Assembly (NCBI GenBank): GCA_038237475.1
Contig: JBBRYS010000011.1
Span: 1-64,000 of the forward strand
Length of the DNA: 64,000 nucleotides
Reading direction: 5' to 3'
Source of the DNA: JAOAPY01 sp038237475
Lineage (GTDB): Bacteria; Acidobacteriota; Blastocatellia; Pyrinomonadales; Pyrinomonadaceae
The notes below the pieces were generated by a model. The model did no database searches. It saw nothing but the letters and a program-made list of their open reading frames with translations, and had not been told where the DNA came from. Both the position numbers and the translations under genes were made by a program. Below, one piece after another: positions 41,422-51,900 of this stretch. The stretch's first letter is position 1. Each line of letters begins with the position of its first letter.

Positions 41422-42786
41422 TTGAAGAAACCCGAAACAACTTTTGTCTGTCAGAATTGCGGACACCAGGCACGCAAATGGCTTGGTAAATGTCCGGACT
41501 GCGGCGAATGGAATTCTCTGGTTGAAGAGCGCACCCGTTCCGAAAAAAAAGGGTTGGGTCGCAGCAGCTTCGCACTTAAAGACCTCGAAGCCGTCTCCTA
41601 CCAGGAGATCGAGTCTCAGGATGACGTCCGGGTTTCCTCCGGCGTAAACGAATTCGACCGCGTGCTGGGTGGTGGAATCGTACCAGGCACGCTCGTCCTC
41701 ATCGGCGGCGATCCCGGCATTGGCAAAAGCACGCTGCTGCTGCAAGTAGCTGACAAGCTGAGTTCGGGCGGCGCTCTCGTGCTTTACATTTCCGGTGAAG
41801 AGTCCGAGCGCCAAATCAAACTTCGCGGCGAGCGTCTGGGTATTGAGGCTAAGAATCTCTATCTCTTGCCTGAGACGAATCTCGAAAACATCTTTCACGA
41901 AGTCGAACGGCTCAAGCCCGCGGCGATTATCGTCGACTCGATTCAAACAATTTTCTCCGCGATGATCGAATCCGCGCCCGGCTCGGTATCGCAGGTTAGG
42001 GAAGTAGCGCATCAGTTCCTGCTGCTGGCCAAGAACCGCAGCATTCCGGTTTTCCTAATCGGGCACATTACCAAGGACGGCGCGATCGCCGGACCCAAAG
42101 CCCTCGAGCATATAGTCGATACAGTGCTCTATTTCGAAGGCGAGCGTCACCACAATCATCGCATCGTGCGGGCAACCAAGAATCGCTTCGGCGCGGCCAA
42201 CGAAGTGGGAATTTTTGAGATGACCAGCGCCGGTTTGATCGCTGTGGCCAATCCGTCCAAATTGTTCCTCGAAGAGCGGCCGCGAAATGTGGCGGGATCG
42301 GTTGTGACCGCCTGCATGGAAGGCACACGACCGTTGCTGGTTGAAGTCCAGGCGCTCGTATCGGGTACAAAATACGGCACTGGACGCCGCATGGCGCAGG
42401 GCGTGGACCAGAATCGAGTTTCGCTCTTAATCGCGATGCTGGAAAAGCGCGCGGGGTTCCACTTGATCGGTGACGATGTGTTCGTGAACATTGCGGGTGG
42501 GCTGGAAGTGGATGAGCCAGCGGCCGACCTCGGTGTGGTTGCGGCCATCGCGTCGAGTTTTAAGAATTCACCTATCGATCCGCAGACAGCTGTGTTCGGC
42601 GAAGTCGGCTTGACCGGTGAAGTGCGCGGGACGATGCAACCCGCGGCGCGAGCGCGCGAGGCTCAGGCTCTTGGTTTCAAAAAGATCATAATTCCTGCCT
42701 CCAACACAGCCGGTCTTGAACGCCTGCTCGGCGTGCGCGTCGTGGGTGTGCGCTCAGTTGAGGAAGCACTGGCAGAATTGTTCTAG
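41422..42786 (+). CDS. radA: DNA repair protein RadA (RecA-like, Sms)
   Basis: 454 residues starting at a TTG 8 bp after the previous stop. It processes branched recombination intermediates. The N-terminal C4 zinc finger is C10, C13, C24 and C27 (CQNCGHQARKWLGKCPDC). Walker A is GGDPGIGKST (95-104), and the diagnostic RadA motif KNRFG appears near residue 253. A C-terminal Lon-like domain follows (DVFVNIAGGLEVDEPAADLGVVAA). Length and order match RadA/Sms. Confidence 0.96.
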   Translation: MKKPETTFVCQNCGHQARKWLGKCPDCGEWNSLVEERTRSEKKGLGRSSFALKDLEAVSYQEIESQDDVRVSSGVNEFDRVLGGGIVPGTLVLIGGDPGIGKSTLLLQVADKLSSGGALVLYISGEESERQIKLRGERLGIEAKNLYLLPETNLENIFHEVERLKPAAIIVDSIQTIFSAMIESAPGSVSQVREVAHQFLLLAKNRSIPVFLIGHITKDGAIAGPKALEHIVDTVLYFEGERHHNHRIVRATKNRFGAANEVGIFEMTSAGLIAVANPSKLFLEERPRNVAGSVVTACMEGTRPLLVEVQALVSGTKYGTGRRMAQGVDQNRVSLLIAMLEKRAGFHLIGDDVFVNIAGGLEVDEPAADLGVVAAIASSFKNSPIDPQTAVFGEVGLTGEVRGTMQPAARAREAQALGFKKIIIPASNTAGLERLLGVRVVGVRSVEEALAELF

Positions 42787-42805
42787 GCGCCGGCGAAATC
42801 GACAT

Positions 42806-42887
42806 CCGCAGATTACGCAGATTACACAACTCAAAAAGTCTCCGACTGGTTTGTGTTTTGAATCCTTGTAGTCTGCATAATCTGCGG
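42806..42887. repeat. 21-bp inverted repeat, CCGCAGATTACGCAGATTACA type
   Basis: The left arm at 42806-42826 (ccgcagattacgcagattac plus a) and the right arm at 42867-42887 match at 19 of 21 positions when inverted, around a 40-base loop. A related word occurs at 4471-4491. The repeat lies between radA and the phosphatase gene. Confidence 0.75.
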
Positions 42888-42935
42888 CTAAAGCTCCAGA
42901 CAGGCTTCCAGGTCACATTGCCCCCTTCGAACTCA

Positions 42936-45497
42936 ATGAAACGTAAACTGGCGTTAACAATCACCAATACACTTGCGGTCTTACTTTTTATCCTTTTCCT
43001 AAGCTTGGCGGTTTTGGGCCAGGAGCGCGTCGCTGATGATCCGGAAGACGAAGCGGATCTCAATCGAGAGCTCTGGGAGTTTGCCAGCCATACTCCTTAT
43101 GAAGAGATGTTGTCCTACGTCGCCGCTCTTCAGAGCCAGGCCCGCGCCTCCGTCAAAGCGGAAGTTGATTTGCCCAATGGCTGGCGTATTGCTCCGGCGG
43201 GAATTCAGGTTCCTGTCGGACGTCTCCCCTACCAATCAATACTCTTCGCCGGCAAGCTGGTCGTCCTTAACACCGGCTACTATTTCAAAGAGTCGCAGGA
43301 GATTTCGATCATCGATCCGGCCACGGCCGAAGTGGTGAAAACGATTAAGCTAAGCTCGCTCTTCCCCAGCGCCAGGATCGGAGCCGATGGAGATCTCTAC
43401 ATCAGCGGCGGCTTCGACGAAAAAGTCTTCCGCCTGAATAAAGATTTTCAGGTGGTGCGCGAATATTTAGTCGCAGGCCACGCGGGCGGTTTAGCGGCAA
43501 TCGATGCCACGCATCTCGCCGTCGGATATCTGTCGAAAAAGGATGCAAGTGGTGCCTATGGCGGTGGGAAGCTGGCGCTACTAAATACAAAATCCGGCAA
43601 GATTGAAAAGGAAGTTCCCGTTGGCTTTTTCCCTTACGCCGTCAGCAATGTGGGCGGAAACCTGTACGTCACACTGCTGGGCGAAGACAAATTGCTGGTC
43701 TATTCGCGAGAACTCAAACTGCTGAAGAGCATGCGGGTTGGTAAGACACCCCAGGAGATGTGTAGCGACGGACGCTGGCTGTATGTAGTCAACTCCGGCA
43801 CCGACGACCTGGCGGTGATTGACACGCGAACGAACCAACCGGCTGGAACTATTTCCCTGGCCGCGCGCGGCAGTCGATTTGGCACCACCCCGACATCGTG
43901 CATGGTTAATGACAAGCGGCTGTATGTCACATTGGCCGGCACGAACCAGCTCGCCGTACTCGACCAAAACACGCGAAAGCAAATTGGGCTCGTCCCCACA
44001 GGTTGGTATCCGACGAATGTAACCGGCGATGACAAGCACATCTTCGTGTTGCGCGCGAAGGGCGTCCGAGCCCGGCGCCCGAACCCTGAAGGTCCGCAGC
44101 CCGATGCTGCCAGTCGCGTGGGGTATGTGCTGACCCTGCTTCAGGGTACCGCGGCCGTGCTCGACAAAGATCAATTACTGAAAAATGTGCCCGGCTTAGC
44201 TATAACCTCAACGAGCGGCGCGCCGGTGTTTGATTGGCATGCCGGGCTGAAGCTACCGATTAAACATATTTTCTATATCCTCAAAGAGAACCGTACCTAC
44301 GACCAGGTGCTTGGGGATCTGGGCCGTGGCAATGGCGACAAGACGCTGGCGATTTTTGGCGAACAGGTTACGCCGGTCCATCACCAGCTCGCCAGGGAAT
44401 TTGTGACGCTTGACAATTTTTTCGTCAATGGCGAAATCAGCGTTTTGGGACACAGCTTTACAACCAGTGGCTATGCCAGCCCCTTCGCTGAATGGCTCGG
44501 GAATAATGCCTATGCCATGCGTTGGAAAGGATATCCTTTCGGCACCGTTCCCGCTGTAACCTCGCCGTCATATTTATGGGACATCCTGGACGAAAAGCAG
44601 GTTGACTACCGCGTCTATGGCGAGAACTACTTTCTTTTCACACGGGCCTATCAGATCCTCTCCAACCATTTCGGAGCCGAGAGCGTCCTGGCAAAAATGT
44701 TTTACGAGAAGTCGATGGCCGCCGCGGCGCGAGGTGACAGGGGCAATGAATTCTACGAACTGTCGTTGGCTTACTATGGAAAGGCGAACACACGTGCCGA
44801 CGCGCTGAAACTTTTGAGCGATCGGCACTTTAGCGAGGCCCTGTCCAAATTTCTTACCGGCGATGAAAGCCTGGCGCGGGCGCTCGATCAGGATGTAAGC
44901 TTACGCCGCAAGTTCGCTGATTATCTTTATCACTATCCCTTCAACTATCGCTCATGGGATCTGAAGTATTCAGACCTGGATCGGGTAAAGGCCTGGAAAG
45001 CTGACTTTGAAACTCAGCTAAGACTGGGCCAGGTAGCACAACTGCATTACATCTGGCTGCCGAATGATCACACGGATGGCACCAAAGAGCGGGTCATGAA
45101 TCCCTTTCAATTGGTGGCTCAAAACGACGCTGCCCTCGGGCGCATTATTGAAATAATATCGCACAGCAGCGTTTGGAAGAGTTCGTTGATTTTAGTGGTG
45201 GAAGACGACGCCCAGAATGGACCCGATCATGTTGATGCCACGCGCACCGTGGCGTTGGCGGCGGGACCTTACGTGAAGCGTGGCCTGGTTGTCAGCGATC
45301 GCTATGACCAGCTCAGCATGTTACGAACAATTGAAATGCTGCTCGGATTGAAGTCACTTAACTTGAGTGAGCAATTGGCGGTGCCGATGTTTGGAATCTT
45401 TACCGACAAGCCAGACTTTGAGCCATTTGTTCGCACTGAACCGTCGGGACATCTAATTGCACCCGACCGTCAGCGTGATCGAACGCTGGCGCAATGA
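42936..45497 (+). CDS. Exported bifunctional YncE-type beta-propeller / alkaline-phosphatase-superfamily protein
   Basis: 853 residues from the ATG at 42936; the frame starts earlier but a signal segment begins here (LALTITNTLAVLLFILFLSLAVLGQ). Residues about 60-400 form a YVTN/YncE-type propeller (LYVVNSGTDDLAVIDTRTNQPAGTI, LYVTLAGTNQLAVLDQNTRKQIG). From about 440 comes a phosphoesterase-type domain: ILKENRTYDQVLGDLGRGNGD (about 447), LGHSFTTSGY (about 503), WLPNDHTDG (about 706) and VVEDDAQNGPDHVDATR (about 753) carry candidate metal ligands. This fusion matches a recognised architecture. The substrate is unknown. It begins the 16-kb block of giant exported proteins. Confidence 0.88.
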   Translation: MKRKLALTITNTLAVLLFILFLSLAVLGQERVADDPEDEADLNRELWEFASHTPYEEMLSYVAALQSQARASVKAEVDLPNGWRIAPAGIQVPVGRLPYQSILFAGKLVVLNTGYYFKESQEISIIDPATAEVVKTIKLSSLFPSARIGADGDLYISGGFDEKVFRLNKDFQVVREYLVAGHAGGLAAIDATHLAVGYLSKKDASGAYGGGKLALLNTKSGKIEKEVPVGFFPYAVSNVGGNLYVTLLGEDKLLVYSRELKLLKSMRVGKTPQEMCSDGRWLYVVNSGTDDLAVIDTRTNQPAGTISLAARGSRFGTTPTSCMVNDKRLYVTLAGTNQLAVLDQNTRKQIGLVPTGWYPTNVTGDDKHIFVLRAKGVRARRPNPEGPQPDAASRVGYVLTLLQGTAAVLDKDQLLKNVPGLAITSTSGAPVFDWHAGLKLPIKHIFYILKENRTYDQVLGDLGRGNGDKTLAIFGEQVTPVHHQLAREFVTLDNFFVNGEISVLGHSFTTSGYASPFAEWLGNNAYAMRWKGYPFGTVPAVTSPSYLWDILDEKQVDYRVYGENYFLFTRAYQILSNHFGAESVLAKMFYEKSMAAAARGDRGNEFYELSLAYYGKANTRADALKLLSDRHFSEALSKFLTGDESLARALDQDVSLRRKFADYLYHYPFNYRSWDLKYSDLDRVKAWKADFETQLRLGQVAQLHYIWLPNDHTDGTKERVMNPFQLVAQNDAALGRIIEIISHSSVWKSSLILVVEDDAQNGPDHVDATRTVALAAGPYVKRGLVVSDRYDQLSMLRTIEMLLGLKSLNLSEQLAVPMFGIFTDKPDFEPFVRTEPSGHLIAPDRQRDRTLAQ

Positions 45498-45612
45498 TCA
45501 ACAGGGCTTTGAGGGCCGGTCTCAGGGGTAACACTGCCGCGCCAATCCCAAAAACGCTGAATTGATTCCCGCACTAATGAATAAACGACAACTTTTTCAG
45601 AGGTCAAAGTAA

Positions 45613-48600
45613 ATGAATAGAAAAGGTATCGCCTGCCATCAAGCTGTCATGAGTTTTCTTTTCGCTTTTTTGTTGCTCGGTGTGATTTCGCCCGCCAGGG
45701 CTCAGCAAGCTGAAGCGAAACCCAAAGGTTGGAACGGCCTCACCGATCCGGCTGAATTGACGAGTCTGAAGTATCGCAACATAGGCCCGGCCTGGGGGGG
45801 CCGGGTCGCGCGTGCGGCCGGAGTTCCGGGCGATCCCAGCACCTACTACGTCGCCAGCGCTTCCGGAGGCGTGTGGAAATCTACCGATGGCGGCATCACT
45901 TTCAAATCGATCTTTGATGATCAGCCCATCTCCTCAATCGGTTCGATTGCCATAGCCCCTTCGGATCCCAACGTGATTTATGTTGGCTCAGGCGAAGCAA
46001 ACATTCGCGGCAATGTAGCCGCCGGCGATGGCATTTATAAATCGACTGATGCGGGCAAGACCTGGACCCATGTCTGGAAGCAGGAAGGACAAATCGGAAC
46101 TATGGCTGTCGATCCGCGAAACGCTGACGTCGCTTTTGCAGCGGTGCTGGGCCATGCATTTGGTCCCAATGCGGAACGTGGTGTCTATCGCACCAGGGAC
46201 GGCGGCAAGACCTGGCAGCAAGTGTTAAAGAAAGATGCCGAGACCGGCGCCTCTGACGTTGCGCTCGATCCCTCAAATCCGAACATTGTGTTTGCCGGTC
46301 TGTGGCAGGCTCGCCGGCGTCCGTGGGACCTTACCAGCGGCGGCCCCGGCAGCGGTCTCTACAGCTCGCGTGATGGCGGCGACAGCTGGAAGCAATTGAC
46401 CGAGAAAGGGCTTCCTAAGGGAATCTGGGGCAAGGTCGGTATTGCCGTCGCCCCCTCGGATGGGCGTCGAGTTTACGCGTTAATCGAGGCGGAAGAAGGC
46501 GGCTTGTTCAGTTCGGATGACGGCGGCGATAGTTGGTCACGAGCCAGTGGTGATCGCTCACTGCGCCAACGCGCCTGGTATTACTCGACTCTGACCGTTA
46601 ATCCCGCCAATCCGAACGAAGTCTGGTGTCCCCAGGTGCCGATGCTGAAAAGCATTGATGGCGGCAAGACGTTCACGATGGTGAAGGGAATAGCGCACGG
46701 TGATAATCACGACCTCTGGATTGATCCAAAGAACCCGCGACGCATTGTCGGTTCGAGTGACGGCGGAGTAAATATCTCGGTTGACGGCGGCGAAACCTGG
46801 TACGCAGCTGCCTTGCCGCTCGGCCAGTTCTATCATGTCTCAGTCGACAGCCGTGCTCCTTTTTATGTCGCCGGCGCTCTGCAGGACATCGGCACTGCGC
46901 AGGGACCAAGCAACAGTTTGATGCGTGGCGGCATTCGCAATACGGACTTCCATCGCGTCGGTGGTGGCGAAGCCGGCTGGGTAGTTTCCGATACCTCCGA
47001 TCCGAACATCGTTTATGCCGGCGAGTACGGTGGCTATATCTCGCGCTATGACCATCGGACGCATCAAGCACGAAACGTCACCATCTATCCGGAAGATGGA
47101 TCCGGCCATGGCGCCGAAGATCTGCGCGTGCGCTTTCAATGGACCGCGCCGATTGCAACCTCGCCGCACGATTCGAAAGTTATCTATCACGGCGGAAATG
47201 TGCTTTTCAAGACATCGGACGGCGGACAGACATGGAGCGCGATCAGCCCGGACTTGACGCGCAACGACAAAGCCAAACAAAAATGGTCAGGCGGGCCAAT
47301 CACCGGTGACAACACCGGTGTAGAAGTCTACGACACTATTTTCGTCGTGGCGGAATCCGCCGCGCAAAAGGATTTGATTTGGGTCGGCAGCGACGATGGC
47401 CTGGTCCAGCTGACGCGCGACGGCGGCAAGAACTGGAAAAATGTTACCAAAGGCATGTCCGGAATCCCTGAGTGGTCCACTATCAGCATGATCGAGCCAT
47501 CACGCACTGACGCCGGCACTGCGTATGTTGTGGTGGATGCGCACCGCCTGGATGACATGCATCCTTACCTTTACCGCACGACAAATTTTGGTGAGAGCTG
47601 GACACGACTGGACAGCAAGCTGCCTCAGGATGTTTACCTGCACTCAGTGCGTATTGATCCAACCCGGCCGGACATTTTGTACGTCGGCGCGGAACGTGGC
47701 GTTGCCTTCTCGACCGACGGTGGCACATCCTGGCGCTCTTTGAAACTCAATCTGCCGACAGTTGCGGTCCATGATTTGGTTGTGAGGGACAATAGTCTGG
47801 TGCTGGGAACGCACGGCCGGAGTTTTTGGATCCTCGATCACTTATCAGTCGTTCGTGAACTTTCTCCAGAGTCATTGCGCAGTCCATTAGCATTGTTAGC
47901 GACGCCCGATGCGGTGCGCTGGCGTTGGCACGCCGGGCCGGCTGACAAGTGGTCAGGTGAGAATCCGCCGCGCGGAGCAGTGATTTATTATTGGCTGAAA
48001 GATGCCACCAAAGACGAAGTGAAAATCGAGATCCTCGATGCTGAGAATCATGTCGTCAACACCCTGAGCAGCAAACCCAAAACACCATTTGGCATAGATG
48101 ACGATCTCGCGGGAGCGGAAGAAGCAGCGAAAAAGGCTGCGCTCTCAATGGACGCCGGCGTGCACCAGGCTGTCTGGGATCTCACTTACGCCGGTTCCGA
48201 ACTGGTACAGAATGCCAGGCTTGATGCCGGGGATCCTTCAGTGGGACCGATTGCTTTGCCCGGTCATTATACATTGCGACTGACCGCCGGCGGGAAATCC
48301 GCGACGGGTTCCCTACAGCTCGTGCCGGACCCGCGGGTACATATTTCGCCTGAAGACTTGCGCGCGCAGCTCACGATGGCGATGACTATCAGAGATGACA
48401 TCAACCAGCTCACCCAAAACATTCGCCAGCTGCGTTCGCTCCGGCAGCAACTCGCGGCGCGCAATGAGCTCCTGAAAGGACATACCAAAGCAGCCGGGCT
48501 GGTGCAGGATTCCACCACATTGATGGGCCAGCTCGACACTCTGGAAGCGAAAATGTACAACCCAAAAGCTGAAGTTGTCTATGACATTTTGGCTATGCGA

Positions 48601-48816
48601 GGCGGTGCAAAACTATATTCACGGCTGTCGTTTCTCTACGACAGTGTGAGCGATAGCGATGGTCCACCAAGCCAGGGGGCCAGAGAAGTGTACGCAGAGC
48701 AGAAGCGAGAACTTGATGGATATGAGGTTGAGTTCAAGCAATTGACCGGAACCGGCCTTGCGCGTCTCAATGAGTTGGCGAAGAAACTAGATTTGCCGAT
48801 AGTAATAGTCAATTAG
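45613..48816 (+). CDS. Sortilin/VPS10-like BNR beta-propeller protein 1
   Basis: 1067 residues with a signal peptide (MSFLFAFLLLGVISPARAQQ) and GAGG before the ATG. It has two consecutive propellers rich in Asp-box (BNR) motifs S/T-x-D-x-G-x-x-W, for example STDAGKTW, SRDGGDSW and TSDGGQTW. Blade phrases YVASASGGVWKSTDGG, VIYVGSGEANIRGN and GTHGRSFWILDHL recur in its two relatives at 48985 and 58308. A C-terminal Ig-like part (IEILDAENHVVNTLSSKP) and a coiled-coil tail (RDDINQLTQNIRQLRSLRQQL) follow. It is related to the PF15902-type Sortilin/glycosidase-like family. Whether it binds peptides or glycans is not known. Confidence 0.87.
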   Translation: MNRKGIACHQAVMSFLFAFLLLGVISPARAQQAEAKPKGWNGLTDPAELTSLKYRNIGPAWGGRVARAAGVPGDPSTYYVASASGGVWKSTDGGITFKSIFDDQPISSIGSIAIAPSDPNVIYVGSGEANIRGNVAAGDGIYKSTDAGKTWTHVWKQEGQIGTMAVDPRNADVAFAAVLGHAFGPNAERGVYRTRDGGKTWQQVLKKDAETGASDVALDPSNPNIVFAGLWQARRRPWDLTSGGPGSGLYSSRDGGDSWKQLTEKGLPKGIWGKVGIAVAPSDGRRVYALIEAEEGGLFSSDDGGDSWSRASGDRSLRQRAWYYSTLTVNPANPNEVWCPQVPMLKSIDGGKTFTMVKGIAHGDNHDLWIDPKNPRRIVGSSDGGVNISVDGGETWYAAALPLGQFYHVSVDSRAPFYVAGALQDIGTAQGPSNSLMRGGIRNTDFHRVGGGEAGWVVSDTSDPNIVYAGEYGGYISRYDHRTHQARNVTIYPEDGSGHGAEDLRVRFQWTAPIATSPHDSKVIYHGGNVLFKTSDGGQTWSAISPDLTRNDKAKQKWSGGPITGDNTGVEVYDTIFVVAESAAQKDLIWVGSDDGLVQLTRDGGKNWKNVTKGMSGIPEWSTISMIEPSRTDAGTAYVVVDAHRLDDMHPYLYRTTNFGESWTRLDSKLPQDVYLHSVRIDPTRPDILYVGAERGVAFSTDGGTSWRSLKLNLPTVAVHDLVVRDNSLVLGTHGRSFWILDHLSVVRELSPESLRSPLALLATPDAVRWRWHAGPADKWSGENPPRGAVIYYWLKDATKDEVKIEILDAENHVVNTLSSKPKTPFGIDDDLAGAEEAAKKAALSMDAGVHQAVWDLTYAGSELVQNARLDAGDPSVGPIALPGHYTLRLTAGGKSATGSLQLVPDPRVHISPEDLRAQLTMAMTIRDDINQLTQNIRQLRSLRQQLAARNELLKGHTKAAGLVQDSTTLMGQLDTLEAKMYNPKAEVVYDILAMRGGAKLYSRLSFLYDSVSDSDGPPSQGAREVYAEQKRELDGYEVEFKQLTGTGLARLNELAKKLDLPIVIVN

Positions 48817-48984
48817 AAATTTGAGCGAGGTGCTTTGTTCTTTGCTCTGTGATTTGTGTTTTTCTGTTTCTCCGTAACTCAAAGGCAGAGCAAGTAACCA
48901 AGCACAAAGTTCAAAGCACCAAGTACCGCAGCAAGTCAGCAGCAAGACCAACACACCGACAAAAATTAGAAAAGGACTCCCCTT

Positions 48985-51900
48985 ATGCCCTACAAAACTC
49001 GCGCCGCATCACCCTTCATTTGCCTGTTTGTTTTGGGTTGCGTATTAACCATCTCGCTGGCAGCAACGCACGCTCAGGACCCGGCGCCAGCGCAGACTCC
49101 GAGCCCTTCGCCGGCAATCACAACGAGTCCTACGCCATCTCCCAGTCCCACCCCTACGCCGGTCAATTGGTCCACGGATCCGATGCTGAAACGATTTGTT
49201 TTTCGCGGTATTGGACCTGCCAGCATGGGTGGGCGAATCGACGATATCGCAGTAGTTGAAAGTAATCCCTATACCTTCTACGTCGGCTTTGCCACCGGCG
49301 GTGTCTGGAAATCAACCAACAACGGCACCACCTTTCAACCGATTTTCGACACGTACTCGCGTGGCTCAATCGGAGACATCGCGGTCGCGCAATCTGATCC
49401 AAACATTGTCTGGGTGGGGACGGGCGAGGCGAACAACCGGCAAAGCTCCAGCTATGGAGACGGCATCTATAAATCCACCGACGCCGGCAAGACATTTGTC
49501 AGGATGGGCCTTGAGGATTCGCAGTCCATTGCACGTATAGTGATCGATCCGCGGGATGCAAATACCGTTTACGTAGCCGTGCTGGGTCATTTGTTTGGAC
49601 CGAATAAAGAACGGGGCGTTTACAAAACTGTTGATGGCGGTAAGACCTGGAACAACGTCAATTTTATTAACGAGGATACAGGGTTCACCGATCTGGTGAT
49701 GGATGCTTCCGACAGCAAGACGCTCTATGCCGCATCGTATCAGCGCCGTCGCACTTCGTTTGGGTTTAATGGTGGCGGTACTGGTTCGGGAGTTTGGAAA
49801 ACCACTGATGCCGGAAAGACCTGGAAAAAGATCGAGGGAAATGGATTTCCAGTGGGCTTGCTCGGCCGCATTGGCATCGATGTCGCGCGTTCCAATCCGA
49901 ATATTCTTTACGCGCAAGTCGAAGTAGGGACGAGTCAGGGCACCGGTGGTGAAGACCCGGTGATAGGCGGGCAGGCAACTCCCAGCCCCAGCCCTTCGCC
50001 ATCTGCTTCACCTTCGCCAACGACTGGCCCGTCTCCGGCAGCTTCGCCAACTCCCACTCCCCTTGATTCTAAGAAGGCGGGAGTCTGGCGTTCCGATGAC
50101 AAGGGAAAGAGCTGGCGCCTGGTCAGTAATGAAAACAATCGGCCGATGTACTACAGCCAGATTCGCATCAGTGCTAAAAATCCCGAAACTGTTTTTGTGG
50201 GCGGTCTTAATTTCAGCCGGTCTACCGACGGCGGCAAGACGTTCAAGTCCCTGCAGGGTGGGATCGCTCATAGCGATCATCATGCGATCTGGGTCGATCC
50301 AACCAATGACAACCACTTGTTGATTGGCAATGATGGTGGTCTCGACGTCAGCTATGACCAGGGCGATTCGTGGGAGTTTGTTAACACCATCGCCGCGGCG
50401 CAGTTCTATGCAGTGGCCGCCGATATGCGCAAGCCGTATTACGTTTTTGGCGGCTTGCAGGACAATGGCTCATGGGCCGGCCCGAGCCAAACCCGCACCC
50501 AGGCGGGAATCACCAACGCAGACTGGTATCGCATTGGCGGTGGCGACGGTTTTTATGCCCAGGCTGATCCAACCGATGCGAACATCCTGTACTCCGAATC
50601 GCAAAACGGAGCAATGAACCGTCTCGATCTGCGCACGGGAAGAAGCGTGAGTATTCGTCCACGGGCAGCCGCGCGTCCGCGTGGACCGGGCGGGCGAGCA
50701 CAGGGAGCAGGCACGCCGGCTTCCGTCGCTTCGCCATCACCGACGGCCACGCCTGAGGAAAATCCTCTGGCGACACTGGCGGCTGCCGCAGGCTTCGGCG
50801 GATTCGGGGTGGGCGGCCCAGCCAACATTGTTCCCACACCACCGGTGGGTGAACAGTATCGTTTCTACTGGAACACGCCATTAATAATGTCGCCGCACAA
50901 TCCGCGCATCCTCTACGTGGGCGCTGAGAAGCTATTTAGATCTTTGGATCGTGGCGATACCTGGACCGCGCTGAGCGGAGATCTGACCAAACACCTTGAC
51001 CGAACCACGATGTCCATCATGGGTGTCTCCGGCAAGGATCCGATGGCGTCGAAGAACGATGGCTACACAAGCTTTGGCTATATCGTGACTGTGGCCGAGT
51101 CTCCAAAAATGCCGGGTGTGCTGTGGGTTGGTACTGACGACGGTAATGTGCAGGTGAGCCGCGATGGCGGCGCCTCATGGACCAACGTGTCGAAGAATGT
51201 GCCGGGGATTGGCGAGCTCTATCACATCGCGCGCATCGAGCCGTCGCATTTCGATCCGGCCGTCGCCTACCTGGCAGTCGATGGCCATCGGCTGGACGAT
51301 TTGAGGCCCTATCTCTTCGTGACTCGCGATTACGGCGCTACCTGGGCGCCGCTAATGAATAACCTACCCGCCATTGGGAATATCAACGTCATTCGCGAGG
51401 ATCCACGGAACAAAGACCTGCTGTATCTTGGCACTGAGTTCGGTCTTTACGTCTCGTTTACCGGCGGCAACGAGTGGAAGCAATTTATGTCGGGTCTGCC
51501 CACAGTGCGCGTAGACGACTTGTTGGTGCACCCGCGAGACAACGATCTGATCGTAGGCACGCACGGTCGAGGGATCTACATTCTGGACGATATCACGCCA
51601 TTACAGCAGTTGACTGCAAGCAAGGTGATGGATTCTGAAGTTCATTTGTTTGAAATTCGGCCGGGGACCCAATGGCAAAACGATTCACGTTTGGGCCGTT
51701 TCACCGGCGGCGCCAAGTGGTTCCGCGCGCCGAATCCGCCAGCCGGCACTGCCATCAGTTACCACCTTAAGACTGTGCCGGCGGGAGAAGTGAAGTTAAC
51801 GGTGACAGACTACACGGGGAAAGTAGTTCGTAATTTGACCGGCACGAAGGAACCAGGCATCAATCGCGTGCAGTGGAATTTGCGCGCAGATCCTCCCCCA

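Noticed and set aside
48831..48921. ggtgctttg ... caaagcacc inverted repeat between propellers 1 and 2
   Set aside because: The arms are only 9 bases with a 73-base gap in low-complexity DNA, so this may be chance.
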